From positions 868,001 to 932,000 of the forward strand of contig NC_019962.1 in assembly GCF_000230735.2 (NCBI RefSeq): a stretch of 64,000 nucleotides of DNA, in the 5' to 3' direction. A program made the translations under genes and the position numbers. Each line of letters opens with the position of its first letter. Position 1 is the first letter of the stretch. This DNA is from Natrinema pellirubrum DSM 15624 (GTDB taxonomy: Archaea; Halobacteriota; Halobacteria; Halobacteriales; Natrialbaceae). The notes under the pieces were generated by a model. That model did not search any database, had not been told where the DNA came from, and saw only the letters and a program-made list of their open reading frames with translations. Positions 45,207 through 54,058 of this stretch are shown here, in pieces.

Positions 45207-45434
45207 CTACTTCGACTCCTCGATGCGGTCCCTCGTTCCCGCCCGCAACTCCTCTCGCATCCGCTCCAGTCCCGCCCGCGTTTCCGTGTCCGTTTCCGAA
45301 AGGACGCCGAACCCGGCCCACTTGTCGCCTTCGGTGAGTCGTATAATCACGTCCTCGTAGCTTTCGTCCTCACGTTTATGGAGATCCAGTCGGTCTTTCG
45401 CTTCGTCCGAAACCCGGATCGACGTGTCTCCCAT
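45207..45434 (-). CDS. VapB-like antitoxin
   Basis: A 75-residue protein with the archaeal VapB N-terminus (MGDTSIRVSDEAKDRLDLHKREDESYEDVIIRL, split): a ribbon-helix/AbrB-like dimerisation and DNA-binding part followed by an acidic/basic tail that would wrap the toxin. It is the first gene of the module. Start ATG 45434, with three GTATG/CATAC repeats across and before the start that may form its operator. Confidence 0.82.
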   Translation of the reverse strand: MGDTSIRVSDEAKDRLDLHKREDESYEDVIIRLTEGDKWAGFGVLSETDTETRAGLERMREELRAGTRDRIEESK

Positions 45435-45457
45435 GTATGGGAATATGTATGCGTATG
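45435..45457 (-). promoter_or_regulatory. CATAC repeats and TATA region at the vapBC promoter
   Basis: On the minus strand CATAC occurs three times (45453-45457, 45447-45451, 45435-45439) with an AT-rich TATA-like CATACATATT in between, just upstream of the antitoxin ATG. Direct repeats this close to the start fit autoregulation by VapB/VapBC. Confidence 0.4.
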
Positions 45458-45537
45458 CAAAACGCTTTCCCTCGTTCGAGACCGCTTCCGAATCTGCGTC
45501 CGATGGCTCTTTGAAAACGGCCGCCGAGGATACAGCC

Positions 45538-45936
45538 ATGTCAGCGACCGCGAGCCCCGAGACCGTCGTCCGCGGCTACTACGACGCGCTCCGGAACGGC
45601 GACCCCCTCGAGCTGTACTTCCGCGCCGACGACTCGACGGTGAAGTTCGGGATCAGCGAATCGCTATTCGGCGGCGGGGCCATCGCCGCGGCCCTCGCGG
45701 AACAGACCGCAACGACCGCCGACTGGACGATCGAGAGCCGGGGGCTCGTCGTCGATCAGCGCGAGACGTTCGCGACCTACGCCGACGAGGTGACGATGGT
45801 CTGGACCGACACGGAGGACAGCGACCGACGCCGGTTCGACAGTCGCTGGAGCGGGACGCTGGTTCCGACAGACGACTCGAGCGCGCCCGACTGGCGGTTC
45901 GCGCTCATGCACGTCAGTGCCCCGCACGAGCTATGA
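45538..45936 (+). CDS. SnoaL/NTF2-like protein
   Basis: A 132-residue protein of the nuclear transport factor 2 fold: VVRGYYDALRNGDPLELYFRADD at the N-terminus (split), a mid region TADWTIESRGLVVDQRETFATYADEVTMVW and the final strand DWRFALMHVSAPHEL. Such domains bind small ligands or act as steroid isomerase-like enzymes; no catalytic residues can be named. It is divergent from vapB and overlaps the next gene by 4 bp (ATGA). Confidence 0.82.
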   Translation: MSATASPETVVRGYYDALRNGDPLELYFRADDSTVKFGISESLFGGGAIAAALAEQTATTADWTIESRGLVVDQRETFATYADEVTMVWTDTEDSDRRRFDSRWSGTLVPTDDSSAPDWRFALMHVSAPHEL

Positions 45937-46148
45937 GCGGGCGGGGTCGCGGCTCACCGCGCTCGAGCGGCGTCTCGGACGCGGCCACCCAGCTCAAGGT
46001 CGCTTTCGTGTTGCTGGTCGGCCTGTCGGGTGGGCTGGTCGCGTTTCAGGGCGAGGCGTCGCCGCTCGTGATCGGCGCGGCGATCCTCGGCGGCATCGTC
46101 GCCGGGAGCGTGTTGCTCTGGTACCTGATCTGGATCACGACTGGCTGA
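45933..46148 (+). CDS. Small two-helix membrane protein
   Basis: A 71-residue protein with a basic, Ser/Gly-rich N-terminus and two hydrophobic helices (about 22-41 and 46-68, the second ending WYLIWITTG). Its ATG overlaps the TGA of the NTF2-like gene, so they are co-translated. Unknown function; the pair is possibly one membrane-linked unit. Confidence 0.7.
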   Translation: MSGRGRGSPRSSGVSDAATQLKVAFVLLVGLSGGLVAFQGEASPLVIGAAILGGIVAGSVLLWYLIWITTG

Positions 46149-46191
46149 ACGTCCGGGCGACCACCACGCGAGGGAAAACGGGAGATTCGGG

Positions 46192-47148
46192 TCAGCGGTC
46201 GACGCGTCGGAGCCACGTCCCCGGCGCGTCGAGTTCGTCGTGGCTCGGCAGGTACTCCGGCCCCTCCCAGACGAGACTTGCCGTCTTGAGGTCCCGGACC
46301 GCGACGACGTGTTCGAAGAAGTCCTTGCCGCGTTCGTACTGGCGCTCTTTCAGTCCCAGGCCGAGCAGCCGTCGGAAGAGCTTCTGGATCGGTCCTCGGC
46401 CCTGCCGGCGCTCGTCGAGTTTTCGCCGCAGGTCCTCGTACTCGTCGTCGAAGGCGTGGTCCATCAGGAGTTCGGCGTACCCCTCGACGACGGTCATCGC
46501 GGCGTCGAGATCGCGGAACGCCTCGCGGTCGAACGATCCCTCCGAGAGGTTGGCGATCCCGTCTTCCATGCGGGTCTCGAGGTGGTCCGAGAGCCACGGC
46601 GCGGCCCCGAACTCGGCGGCGTGGGTTACCTCGTGGAAGGCGATCCAGCGGCGGAATCGATCGGCGTCGACGTCGAGTTGGTCGGCCGCGTTGAGGATGT
46701 TCGGCCGGACGAAATACAGCGCGTGGTCGTCGGTCGGGGCGTCGGCGAGCAACAGCGGATCGTACTGACCGAGGACGTTCCGCCCGAGAAAGGAGAGCAT
46801 GACCGTCATCGTCCCCGTGTTGATCGTCCGCGCGATCCCGGGGAAGGTACCGGTGTGGGTCTCGAGGGCACCCATGACCCGTTCGAAGGTGGCGACGTTG
46901 GCGTCGATCCAGTGGTGGCGGTTCTGGATCTCGATCGTCTCGGGGACGTCGAATTCGGCCCCGGAGACGGCGCGGACGGCCGCTCTGGCATCGCGAACGT
47001 CGCGGGCGTAGGCCCCGCGTTCGCCGGCCTCGAGCGCGAGCGAGCCGGGGTCGGTCGCGGCCTTGGCGGCCTCCGCGGCGGATCGCCAGTCGATCGCGTC
47101 GTCACCGGATGCCCCGGCAACTGCCCGGGCGCTACGATAGAGATTCAC
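46192..47148 (-). CDS. Zinc-dependent metalloprotease-like protein (DUF2342 type)
   Basis: A 318-residue protein of the family described as coenzyme F420 biosynthesis-associated (DUF2342). It has RVMGALETHTGTFPGIARTI, LGQYDPLLLAD, LYFVRPNI and the zinc motif FHEVTHAAEFGAAPWL (HExxH, about residues 171-175), and VVEGYAELLMDHAFDDEY. A hydrolase role is inferred from HExxH only. GTG 47148 (NLYRSARAVAG follows) is preferred; TTG 47175 would add nine residues. F420-dependent enzymes such as that at 32966 exist in this genome. Confidence 0.85.
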   Translation of the reverse strand: MNLYRSARAVAGASGDDAIDWRSAAEAAKAATDPGSLALEAGERGAYARDVRDARAAVRAVSGAEFDVPETIEIQNRHHWIDANVATFERVMGALETHTGTFPGIARTINTGTMTVMLSFLGRNVLGQYDPLLLADAPTDDHALYFVRPNILNAADQLDVDADRFRRWIAFHEVTHAAEFGAAPWLSDHLETRMEDGIANLSEGSFDREAFRDLDAAMTVVEGYAELLMDHAFDDEYEDLRRKLDERRQGRGPIQKLFRRLLGLGLKERQYERGKDFFEHVVAVRDLKTASLVWEGPEYLPSHDELDAPGTWLRRVDR

Positions 47149-47246
47149 GACCCCAAATAGGGGAAGGACCCGCAAAAGCGTTCGGCTCAGTGGGCCGATT
47201 CACCGCCGGTCGGTCCGACGCCGGCCGCCGATCAGTCAGGTGGCGA

Positions 47247-47543
47247 TCAGTTGACGATGACGTCGGGCTCCTCGTCGGCCTCGAGGTCGGACTCCTCGTC
47301 GTCGCCGCGGAACTTCTTGGCGGCCGCGGCGATACCGGCCAGGACGACCAGTGCGACCAGCGCGCCGATGGCACTTTTGCCGCTCCCACTGGACTCCTCG
47401 TCGCTTTCGTCGGATTCAGTCTCGAGGTCGGCTTCGGACGTCGATTCCGCGGATCCGATCGGCAGCGCCTCGCCGACCGAGCCGAGGCCGATCTGGGGGG
47501 TGTCGATGTGCAACTCTACGAGGGTGAACTTTTTATCTCCCAT
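47247..47543 (-). CDS. Small membrane protein with acidic regions
   Basis: A 98-residue protein: MGDKKFTLVELHIDTPQIGLG at the N-terminus, a Ser/Glu/Asp-rich linker, one hydrophobic helix (about residues 58-77) and a charged tail. The conserved N-terminal segment suggests a folded or interacting part, but I know no function. Start at 47543, five codons after another ATG. Confidence 0.7.
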   Translation of the reverse strand: MGDKKFTLVELHIDTPQIGLGSVGEALPIGSAESTSEADLETESDESDEESSGSGKSAIGALVALVVLAGIAAAAKKFRGDDEESDLEADEEPDVIVN

Positions 47544-47803
47544 GAGCGGACGGTCCACGAGTACACACTTAGCCGTTTGGTTAGGTATGGGATAGCAGCG
47601 GTGTACGAGCCGGCTACCGGTTCGAGCGCCGGCCGGCCGACCGCGTCGAATCGTCAGCCGTACCGAGAGTAGTCAGACCGCTGCCAGTAGCAGCTACGGG
47701 GACCCCGTGACCGGGCGGGAAACATCGTGTTATTCGCCGCTGAACGGCCCCCGTCGGAGCCGGGACCGGTACGATTAAGTGTCCATCACCAGCCGTGTTG
47801 CGT

Positions 47804-48028
47804 ATGAGTGGACGACCGCTGGACGTCCTCGAGGCGTCGCTCGGCGAACGCGTCACGGTACGACTCAAGAGCGGCGACGAGTACGTCGGTGATCTCTCCG
47901 GGTACGACCAGCACATGAACCTCGTCCTCGAGGACGTGACGATCCCCGTCGAGGGCGTCGATCAGGAGGCTCCGGCCGAAGACACAACCATTATACGCGG
48001 CGACAACGTCGTCTCGATTACTCCATGA
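47804..48028 (+). CDS. Archaeal Sm-like RNA-binding protein (LSm)
   Basis: A 74-residue Sm-fold protein that forms heptameric rings and binds U-rich RNA; in haloarchaea it affects many sRNA-linked processes. Sm1 is [39 protein letters not shown] (split), Sm2 is [10 protein letters not shown]. It forms a dicistron with rpl37e through a 4-bp ATGA overlap, a gene order found throughout haloarchaea. Confidence 0.96.
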   Translation: MSGRPLDVLEASLGERVTVRLKSGDEYVGDLSGYDQHMNLVLEDVTIPVEGVDQEAPAEDTTIIRGDNVVSITP

Positions 48029-48201
48029 CTGGTGCAGGAACCCCGAGCCAAGGAAAGAAGAACAAGACGACCCACACCAAGTGTCGTCGCTGCGGAGAGA
48101 AGTCCTACCACACCAAGAAGAAGGAATGCTCGTCGTGTGGCTTCGGCAAGTCCGCCAAACGCCGCGGCTACGAGTGGCAGTCGAAGTCCGGCGACAACTG
48201 A
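48025..48201 (+). CDS. rpl37e: 50S ribosomal protein L37e
   Basis: A 58-residue ribosomal protein: [20 protein letters not shown], then [10 protein letters not shown] and [18 protein letters not shown], giving the four-cysteine zinc finger of L37e. Short and basic, unlike most proteins here. Overlaps lsm by ATGA at 48025-48028. Confidence 0.96.
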   Translation: MTGAGTPSQGKKNKTTHTKCRRCGEKSYHTKKKECSSCGFGKSAKRRGYEWQSKSGDN

Positions 48202-48331
48202 TCGGTTTCTCTCTCGCTCTCCTTTCGGACACCGACCCGGGAGCCGCCGGTCCGTCGGTTCCCCCTTCGACCCGAGTCGCGACCGAGCCGCCGATGAACA
48301 ACCCTTAGTTCGCCGCCCCGAAGGATCGCGT

Positions 48332-49525
48332 ATGGAGACGACTGACGCCTTCGCGGGGCTCGAGTGCGTCGACTGCGGGACCGTCATCGAGGCTACCGCC
48401 GAGGCCCACCGATGTCCCGAGTGTGACGGTCCGCTCGACCCGCGCTACGATTACGACGCGATCGACCTCGATCGCGAGACGCTCGAGGGTCGGCCGGCCG
48501 ACTCGCAGTGGCGCTACGCCGAACTGCTGCCGTTTACCCGCGAAACGGCGGTCACGACCCGAGAGGGCGCGACGCCGCTGGTCGACTGTCCCGACCTGGC
48601 CGACGAACTCGGCGTCGAGCGGGTCCTGCTCAAAGACGAAGGCCGGAACCCGACGGGCTCGGTCCGCGACCGCGGCGCGTCGGTTGCGGTCACGGCGGCG
48701 ACCCAAAGCGACGCCGACGATGTCGCGCTCCCGTCGACCGGCAACGGCGGCCAGGCCGCGGCGGCCTACGCGGGCCGGGCCGGCCTCGAGTCCCACGCTT
48801 ACCTCCCCTCGCGCTCGGGCTTTACGAACAAGGCGATGGTCAACGTCCACGGCGGCGACATGAACGTCGTCGGCGGCCGCTACGGCGACGCCGTCGGCGC
48901 GTTCGAAGAGGCGCTCGCCGAACACGACGACTGGTACTCGCTGCGAGCCTTCGAGACGCCCTATCGCCACGAGGGGATCAAGACGCTGTTCTACGAACTC
49001 GTCGAAGACCTCGAGTGGGACGTGCCGGACGCGATCTGTTACCCGACGGGGATCGGGACGGGGATCGTCGGCCTCGCCAAGGCCGCCCGCGAATTCGAGG
49101 AACTGGGGCTGATCGACGAGACGCCCGCACTCTACGCCGCGCAGGCCTCTGGCTGTGCCCCGATCGCGGACGCCGTCGCCGACGGCCGCGACGACCTCGA
49201 TCCCGTCGAGCGCCCCGACACCATCTGTGGCGAACTCGAGATTCCGGACCCGCCGGCCGGCTCGTGGGTCCTCGAGGCGCTCCGGGAGACCGACGGCGAC
49301 GCGGTCGCGACCGACGATCCCGACATCCTCGAGGCGGCCGTGCGGGTGGCCCAGACGACCGGCCTCGAGCCGACCCCGAGCGCGGCGGCGGCCGCCAGCG
49401 GCGCGTGGGAACTCGCCGACCGCGGTGCGTTCGACGGCGACGAGACGGTCGTGATCGTCTCGACGGGCGCGGGCAACAAGGAGGCCGACGTGTTGCGCAG
49501 CCATCTGATGGGACAGGGCATTTAG
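48332..49525 (+). CDS. Threonine synthase-like PLP-fold protein lacking the PLP lysine
   Basis: A 397-residue fold-type II PLP enzyme family member. An N-terminal zinc ribbon (CVDCG at 12-16, CPEC at 28-31) precedes the catalytic fold. The glycine-rich phosphate loop (PSTGNGGQAAAAYA), SRSGFTNKAM, and YPTGIGTGIVGL are as in threonine synthases. However, the motif that normally reads NPTGSFKDRG is NPTGSVRDRG, with Arg112 in place of the lysine that binds PLP. Threonine synthase activity is therefore doubtful. Start METTDAF at 48332. Single gene with its own promoter. Confidence 0.88.
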   Translation: METTDAFAGLECVDCGTVIEATAEAHRCPECDGPLDPRYDYDAIDLDRETLEGRPADSQWRYAELLPFTRETAVTTREGATPLVDCPDLADELGVERVLLKDEGRNPTGSVRDRGASVAVTAATQSDADDVALPSTGNGGQAAAAYAGRAGLESHAYLPSRSGFTNKAMVNVHGGDMNVVGGRYGDAVGAFEEALAEHDDWYSLRAFETPYRHEGIKTLFYELVEDLEWDVPDAICYPTGIGTGIVGLAKAAREFEELGLIDETPALYAAQASGCAPIADAVADGRDDLDPVERPDTICGELEIPDPPAGSWVLEALRETDGDAVATDDPDILEAAVRVAQTTGLEPTPSAAAAASGAWELADRGAFDGDETVVIVSTGAGNKEADVLRSHLMGQGI

Positions 49526-49659
49526 ACAGCCCCAGTACCGGGTAATACCCCCGAATACAGCCGGTATAACCGCTATCGGGCGCCCAGTTGGGCACGGCGA
49601 ACCGAACGCTTTCACCGACAGAGCCTTGACTCCGAGACGAGTAGACGAACCGAGTTCAA

Positions 49660-49833
49660 ATGTGTGAACATTCACCAGAGTGTTCGAACGGGGTCACGTG
49701 CCAGCTCGTCCTCGAGAACGGTGAGACTGGCCTCGAGACCGCCGAATACTACTGTAAGGCACATCTGGTGCTGCGGATCTGGGAGGTCGAGAACGACAGC
49801 TCGATGCGGGCCGTCAGCGCTGAACAGCTGTAG
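49660..49833 (+). CDS. Small zinc-finger-like protein
   Basis: A 57-residue protein: MCEHSPECSNGVTCQLVLEN, then ETAEYYCKAHLVLRIWEVEN and a short tail ending AEQL. The CEH..C...C and C..H arrangement suggests a treble-clef/zinc-binding fold. It is too short for usual gene-finding thresholds but well formed, with acidic composition. Function unknown. Confidence 0.7.
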   Translation: MCEHSPECSNGVTCQLVLENGETGLETAEYYCKAHLVLRIWEVENDSSMRAVSAEQL

Positions 49834-50068
49834 GCCGGATCGGCCTCGATCGACGCGCTTGCCGTCGCTCACGACCCGATCGTCGCGCCGGGGTCGGCCC
49901 GCCCGCGACCGGGAGGTGAGGGTCGATCGCGCCCGAGGGCCGCGGCGCGCTCGAGTCGGCCAACGACGCACTCGAGCCGGCCGGGCCACTGCCCCCACCG
50001 TGTGACCGCGTCCCTCGCGACGGGGTCGTTCCGTAGCGTTTTTGCTGGTTGTCGGGAAACGACGCGGT

Positions 50069-50770
50069 ATGACTGCCCCCTGGGACGATTGGAACCACGT
50101 TCTCAAGCTCGATCCGGACAAGGAGCTGCCCGAGGGCGTGACCTACGGTGACCTCTGTGCGACCGGAACGGACGCCATCGAGGTCGGCGGGACCATGGGT
50201 ATCACTGAAGAGAACATGAGCGCCGTCATCGAGGCCTGTGCCGAACACGACGTTGCTCTCTATCAGGAGCCGTCCAACCCCGAGGTCGTCCTCGAGGACG
50301 ACGCGTTGGACGGCTATCTCATTCCGACGGTGTTCAACGCCGGGTCGCCGTTCTGGATCACCGAAGCCCACAAAGAGTGGGTCCGCCTCGAGGGCGAACT
50401 CGATTGGGAGCGGACGACGACGGAGGCCTACATCGTGATGAACCCCGAGGCCGACGTCGCGGAGCTGACCGAGGCCAACTGCGACCTGGGTGCCGACGAC
50501 GTCGCCGCCTACGCGACCGTCGCGGAACACATGTTCGGCCAGGAGATCGTCTACGTCGAGTACTCCGGTACCCTCGGCGACGAGGGCGTCGTCCAGGCCG
50601 CCGGCGAGGCGACCGACGAGTCGACGCTGTTCTACGGGGGCGGCATCCACGACTACGACTCCGCGTACTCGATGGCCCAGTACGCCGACGTTATCGTCGT
50701 CGGTGACCTCGCACACGACGAAGGGATCGAGGCGGTCCGCGAGACCGTCGACGCGGCCAACGACGCGTAA
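50069..50770 (+). CDS. Geranylgeranylglyceryl phosphate synthase
   Basis: Makes the first ether bond of archaeal membrane lipids, joining geranylgeranyl diphosphate to sn-glycerol-1-phosphate. The 233-residue TIM barrel has [14 protein letters not shown] (Mg/G1P region), [45 protein letters not shown] (split), [12 protein letters not shown] and [14 protein letters not shown] with the phosphate-binding Gly cluster. Start [10 protein letters not shown] at 50069. An essential house-keeping gene. Confidence 0.96.
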   Translation: MTAPWDDWNHVLKLDPDKELPEGVTYGDLCATGTDAIEVGGTMGITEENMSAVIEACAEHDVALYQEPSNPEVVLEDDALDGYLIPTVFNAGSPFWITEAHKEWVRLEGELDWERTTTEAYIVMNPEADVAELTEANCDLGADDVAAYATVAEHMFGQEIVYVEYSGTLGDEGVVQAAGEATDESTLFYGGGIHDYDSAYSMAQYADVIVVGDLAHDEGIEAVRETVDAANDA

Positions 50771-50843
50771 CGACACACCGGATCGGTTGGTAAACCCGAA
50801 AGTAGCCTCAACTGTTTTATCGCTTCGCGGTGGACGACCCCGC

Positions 50844-51494
50844 ATGAGTCTCCACGTCGCCTTCGAGGCGTCGTCGCCGTCGCTGGTCCTCGGCCCGACC
50901 CTCGACGCCCTCCCCTCGCTCGAGGTCGCCCTCGAGCGCCAGTACGCGCTCGATCCCGCACGCCCGATCGCGTTTTGCTGGACTCGCTGTCGGAACCGAA
51001 AGCGACTCGAGCGGGCGCTGGCCGCCGACCCGACGGTCGCCCGGTTCGACAGGATCGCCAGCGGGGATGACCGTGACCGCTACCGATTACAGCGAAGCGA
51101 GACGAACGTCGTGGGGGCGTACCGCCAGTGGGTCGCTGCCGGCGGCGAGTTGCTCGAGTGCCGGGGTGCGGACGGTCGCTGGAACGTCGAGATGCGGTTT
51201 CCCGACCGGACATCGTTCGGCCGGTATCACGACTTCCTCGTCGACGAGGGCGTCTCCGTCGAACTCCGCCGACTCGCCGAGACCGACGCTCGCTCGCGAC
51301 GGGCCGGCGACCCCACGCTGACGGACCGCCAGCGGGAGGCACTGGCGCTGGCCCACGAACGCGGCTTCTTCGAGGTCCCCCGCGAGACGGACTTAGCCGA
51401 GATCGCCGCCCAACTCGAGATTTCGAACCAGGCGGTCAGCGAACGGTTGCGACGCGGACAGGCGCGGCTGGTCGAGTCTCACGTCGTCGACTAA
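50844..51494 (+). CDS. Bat-type HTH transcriptional regulator
   Basis: A 216-residue haloarchaeal regulator with an HTH_10 domain at the C-terminus: LTDRQREALALAHERGFFEV ... LEISNQAVSERLRRGQARLV. The N-terminal 150 residues contain WTRCRNRKRLERALAADPTV and a RFPDRTSFGRYHDFL segment as in related regulators. It lies 74 bp after the lipid synthase gene but probably has its own promoter. Target unknown. Confidence 0.9.
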   Translation: MSLHVAFEASSPSLVLGPTLDALPSLEVALERQYALDPARPIAFCWTRCRNRKRLERALAADPTVARFDRIASGDDRDRYRLQRSETNVVGAYRQWVAAGGELLECRGADGRWNVEMRFPDRTSFGRYHDFLVDEGVSVELRRLAETDARSRRAGDPTLTDRQREALALAHERGFFEVPRETDLAEIAAQLEISNQAVSERLRRGQARLVESHVVD

Positions 51495-51511
51495 GTCCGC
51501 CCGATCCCGGA

Positions 51512-52321
51512 CTATTCGACGATCAGTTCCCGCAGGCGGGGAAGCGCCTCGGTCACGTCCTCGCGGACGACCGCGTCGGCGACGTCGTCACACGGGGTCG
51601 ACTCGAGGTTGACGATCCCGACGGTCCCGCCGGTCGAGGCGGCAAGCCGGGGCAGCGACGCGGCGGGTTCGACGACCAGCGAGGAACCGATCGCGAGGAA
51701 GGCGTCGCTTTCCCGCGCGAGCGACCGGGAACGCTGGAGGACCGCACCGGGCAACTGCTCGCCGAAGAGGACCACGTCGGGTTTGAACACGCCGCCGCAC
51801 TCGCAGGTCGGCGGCAACTCGCCGTCGGCCGCCCGCTCGAAGATCGGATCGCCGTCCTTGCGTTTCCCGCAGTCCGTACAGCGGACCCGCTGGGAGTTGC
51901 CGTGTAACTCGAGGACCGTCGGTTCGTCGGCGGCCGTCGCGGCGGGATCGCCGTCCGCGTCACCGGCGTCCCCGTCGCCGACCGCCGCCGCGGCGTCGCC
52001 GTGGAGGCCGTCCGTGTTCTGGGTCAGAACCGCCTCGAGGTGGCCGTCCCGTCCCATGGCGGCCAGTGCCTCGTGGGCGGCGTTCGGCTCGAAATCGCCG
52101 TCGAACATCGCTCGCTGGAGGTCGACCCGATCGGCCCAGAACCCCTCGGGATCGCGCTGGAACCGGCCGTACGCGAACTGTCCCTGGTCGAACTGCTCCC
52201 AGACGCCGTCGTCGCCCCGGAACGTCGGCACGCCCGACGGCGCGGAGATGCCCGCACCGGTGAAGGCGACGGCGGTGTCCGCGTCCCGAACCGCGGTCGC
52301 GAGTCGCTCGAGGTCGTTCAT
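51512..52321 (-). CDS. Sir2-type NAD-dependent protein deacylase
   Basis: A 269-residue sirtuin that removes acyl groups from lysine using NAD+. [17 protein letters not shown] (about residues 20-36) binds [12 protein letters not shown] follows near 99, ELHGNSQ has the catalytic His (about 139), and the zinc site is CTDC with CECGG. An insertion of about 20 Asp/Gly/Ala residues ([20 protein letters not shown]) before ELHG is longer than in most sirtuins and is probably a salt-adaptation loop. Divergent from aspS. Confidence 0.94.
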   Translation of the reverse strand: MNDLERLATAVRDADTAVAFTGAGISAPSGVPTFRGDDGVWEQFDQGQFAYGRFQRDPEGFWADRVDLQRAMFDGDFEPNAAHEALAAMGRDGHLEAVLTQNTDGLHGDAAAAVGDGDAGDADGDPAATAADEPTVLELHGNSQRVRCTDCGKRKDGDPIFERAADGELPPTCECGGVFKPDVVLFGEQLPGAVLQRSRSLARESDAFLAIGSSLVVEPAASLPRLAASTGGTVGIVNLESTPCDDVADAVVREDVTEALPRLRELIVE

Positions 52322-52407
52322 ACGGGTCGTATCGTTTCCGATGCGGCAAAACGTTACCCTCGATCCGAACGGCTGGGCTTAAGTTGCGCCTGCGTGAATC
52401 GAGTGGT

Positions 52408-53712
52408 ATGCAGGACAGAACCTACACGGCCGACGCCGAGCCGGGCGACCACGTCACCGTCGCCGGCTGGGTCCACGAGATCCGCGACCTCGGGGGCATC
52501 GCGTTCCTGATTCTCCGGGACAGCTCGGGCAAGATCCAGATCAAGTTCGAGAAAGACGAGATGGACGAGGAGTTAGTCGAGACGGGACTCGACGTCTCCC
52601 GCGAGAGCGTCATCAAGGTCTCCGGCGATGTCGAGGAAGAGCCCCGCGCGCCGACGGGCGTCGAGGTCACGCCCGAGTCGCTCGAGGTCGTCGCCCCCGC
52701 CGACCCCGAACTGCCGCTCGACCCCTCGGAGAAGGTCGACGCCGATCTCTCGACCCGACTGGACAACCGTACTCTCGACCTCCGCAAGGAGGAGGTCCAA
52801 ACGGTCTTCGAGATCCGTTCGGACGTGCTGCGTGCGGTCCGTGACCAGTTCCGCGACTACGATTGTACGGAGATCAACACGCCGAAGATCGTCGCGACGG
52901 GGACCGAGGGCGGCACCGAACTCTTCCCGATCACCTACTTCGGCGAGGAGGCCTTCATGAACCAGTCGCCACAGCTGTTCAAGCAGCTGGTCGCGGGCTC
53001 GAACGTCGAGCGGGTCTTCGAGATCGGCCCGATCTTCCGCGCGGAGGAACACAACACGCCGCGGCACTTGAACGAGGCCACCTCGATCGACTTCGAGGGC
53101 GCGTTCTGTGACCATACCGACGCCATGGACGTCGCCGAGGGCATCGTCAAAGCCGCCTACGAGTCCGTGCAGGAGAACTTCGGCGACCAGCTCGAGGAAC
53201 TCGACCTCGCCGAGGACTTCGCAGTTCCCGAGGGTGACTTCCCGCGGATCAGCTACGAGGAGGCCCTCGAGCGCATCAACGCCACGGGCGAACTCGACGA
53301 GCAGCTCGTCTGGGGCGACGACCTCTCGACGCCCGCCGAGGAGGCCCTCGGGCAGGACGTCGGCGGCCACTACTTCATCACGGACTGGCCCAGCGAGATC
53401 AAGCCGTTCTACATCAAGGATCACGACGACGACTCCGAACTGTCGACCGGCTTCGACCTGATGCACCCGCGGATGGAACTGGTCTCGGGCGGTCAGCGCG
53501 AACACCGCCACGAGAAGCTCATCGAGGGCTTCGAACAGCAGGGACTCGATCCCGACCAGTTCGAGTACTACACCAAGATGTTCAAGTACGGCATGCCGCC
53601 CCACGCCGGCTTCGGCCTCGGCGGCGAGCGTCTGCTCATGACGATCCTCGGGCTGGACAACATCCGGGAAGCGGTGTTGTTCCCGAGAGATCGCCAGCGT
53701 CTGAGCCCATAG
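52408..53712 (+). CDS. aspS: Aspartate–tRNA ligase
   Basis: Charges tRNA-Asp. The 434-residue enzyme is of the archaeal/eukaryotic class IIb type: an N-terminal OB-fold ([23 protein letters not shown], split), then class II motif 2 ([14 protein letters not shown]) and motif 3 ([21 protein letters not shown], split). [20 protein letters not shown] is archaeal. Whether it also charges tRNA-Asn cannot be judged from the fold alone. Start MQDRTYTAD at 52408, with a CTTAAG TATA-like element about 30 bp upstream. Confidence 0.96.
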   Translation: MQDRTYTADAEPGDHVTVAGWVHEIRDLGGIAFLILRDSSGKIQIKFEKDEMDEELVETGLDVSRESVIKVSGDVEEEPRAPTGVEVTPESLEVVAPADPELPLDPSEKVDADLSTRLDNRTLDLRKEEVQTVFEIRSDVLRAVRDQFRDYDCTEINTPKIVATGTEGGTELFPITYFGEEAFMNQSPQLFKQLVAGSNVERVFEIGPIFRAEEHNTPRHLNEATSIDFEGAFCDHTDAMDVAEGIVKAAYESVQENFGDQLEELDLAEDFAVPEGDFPRISYEEALERINATGELDEQLVWGDDLSTPAEEALGQDVGGHYFITDWPSEIKPFYIKDHDDDSELSTGFDLMHPRMELVSGGQREHRHEKLIEGFEQQGLDPDQFEYYTKMFKYGMPPHAGFGLGGERLLMTILGLDNIREAVLFPRDRQRLSP

Positions 53713-54058
53713 GCGAAGACGCTGGGAGCCAGCGAGACGAGCGGTGCGAGGCCGACCGAAGGAGGCCTCGAGTAGCGAACGGGGAGGGACGACCCGTGAG
53801 CGAAGCGAAGTCTCGCCGGACCGGCAGCGACTCTCGCCGTAGTCGAGGTCGCTGTTCGTCGAGCGACAAGAACAGGGTGACGAAGACCCGTGTCTCCCCG
53901 ACGCTGTAGACGATCGCTATCGGTACCGCCCGCCGATCAGTACCGATACGTGACGCGGGATGTGTCGGGAACACGCTTCGAGCGAGAGAACGGTCTCGGG
54001 TCCGTCGCCTCGGAGTCACGACTTCGTCACAGCCGACGACTCGTGAGTGCCAGCTCCA
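53713..54058. other. Intergenic region after aspS
   Basis: 346 bases without a gene. The first 120 bases are built from purine-rich blocks (GAGCGAAGCGAAG-like, AGCGAACGGGGAGGGACGA) often seen after haloarchaeal genes. No tRNA, hairpin terminator or clear promoter is seen. Confidence 0.4.

Noticed and set aside
53713-54058. Repeat-like GAGCGAAG blocks after aspS as a mobile element end
   Set aside because: Such purine-rich blocks are frequent in haloarchaeal intergenic DNA; no inverted repeat pair or target duplication is seen.
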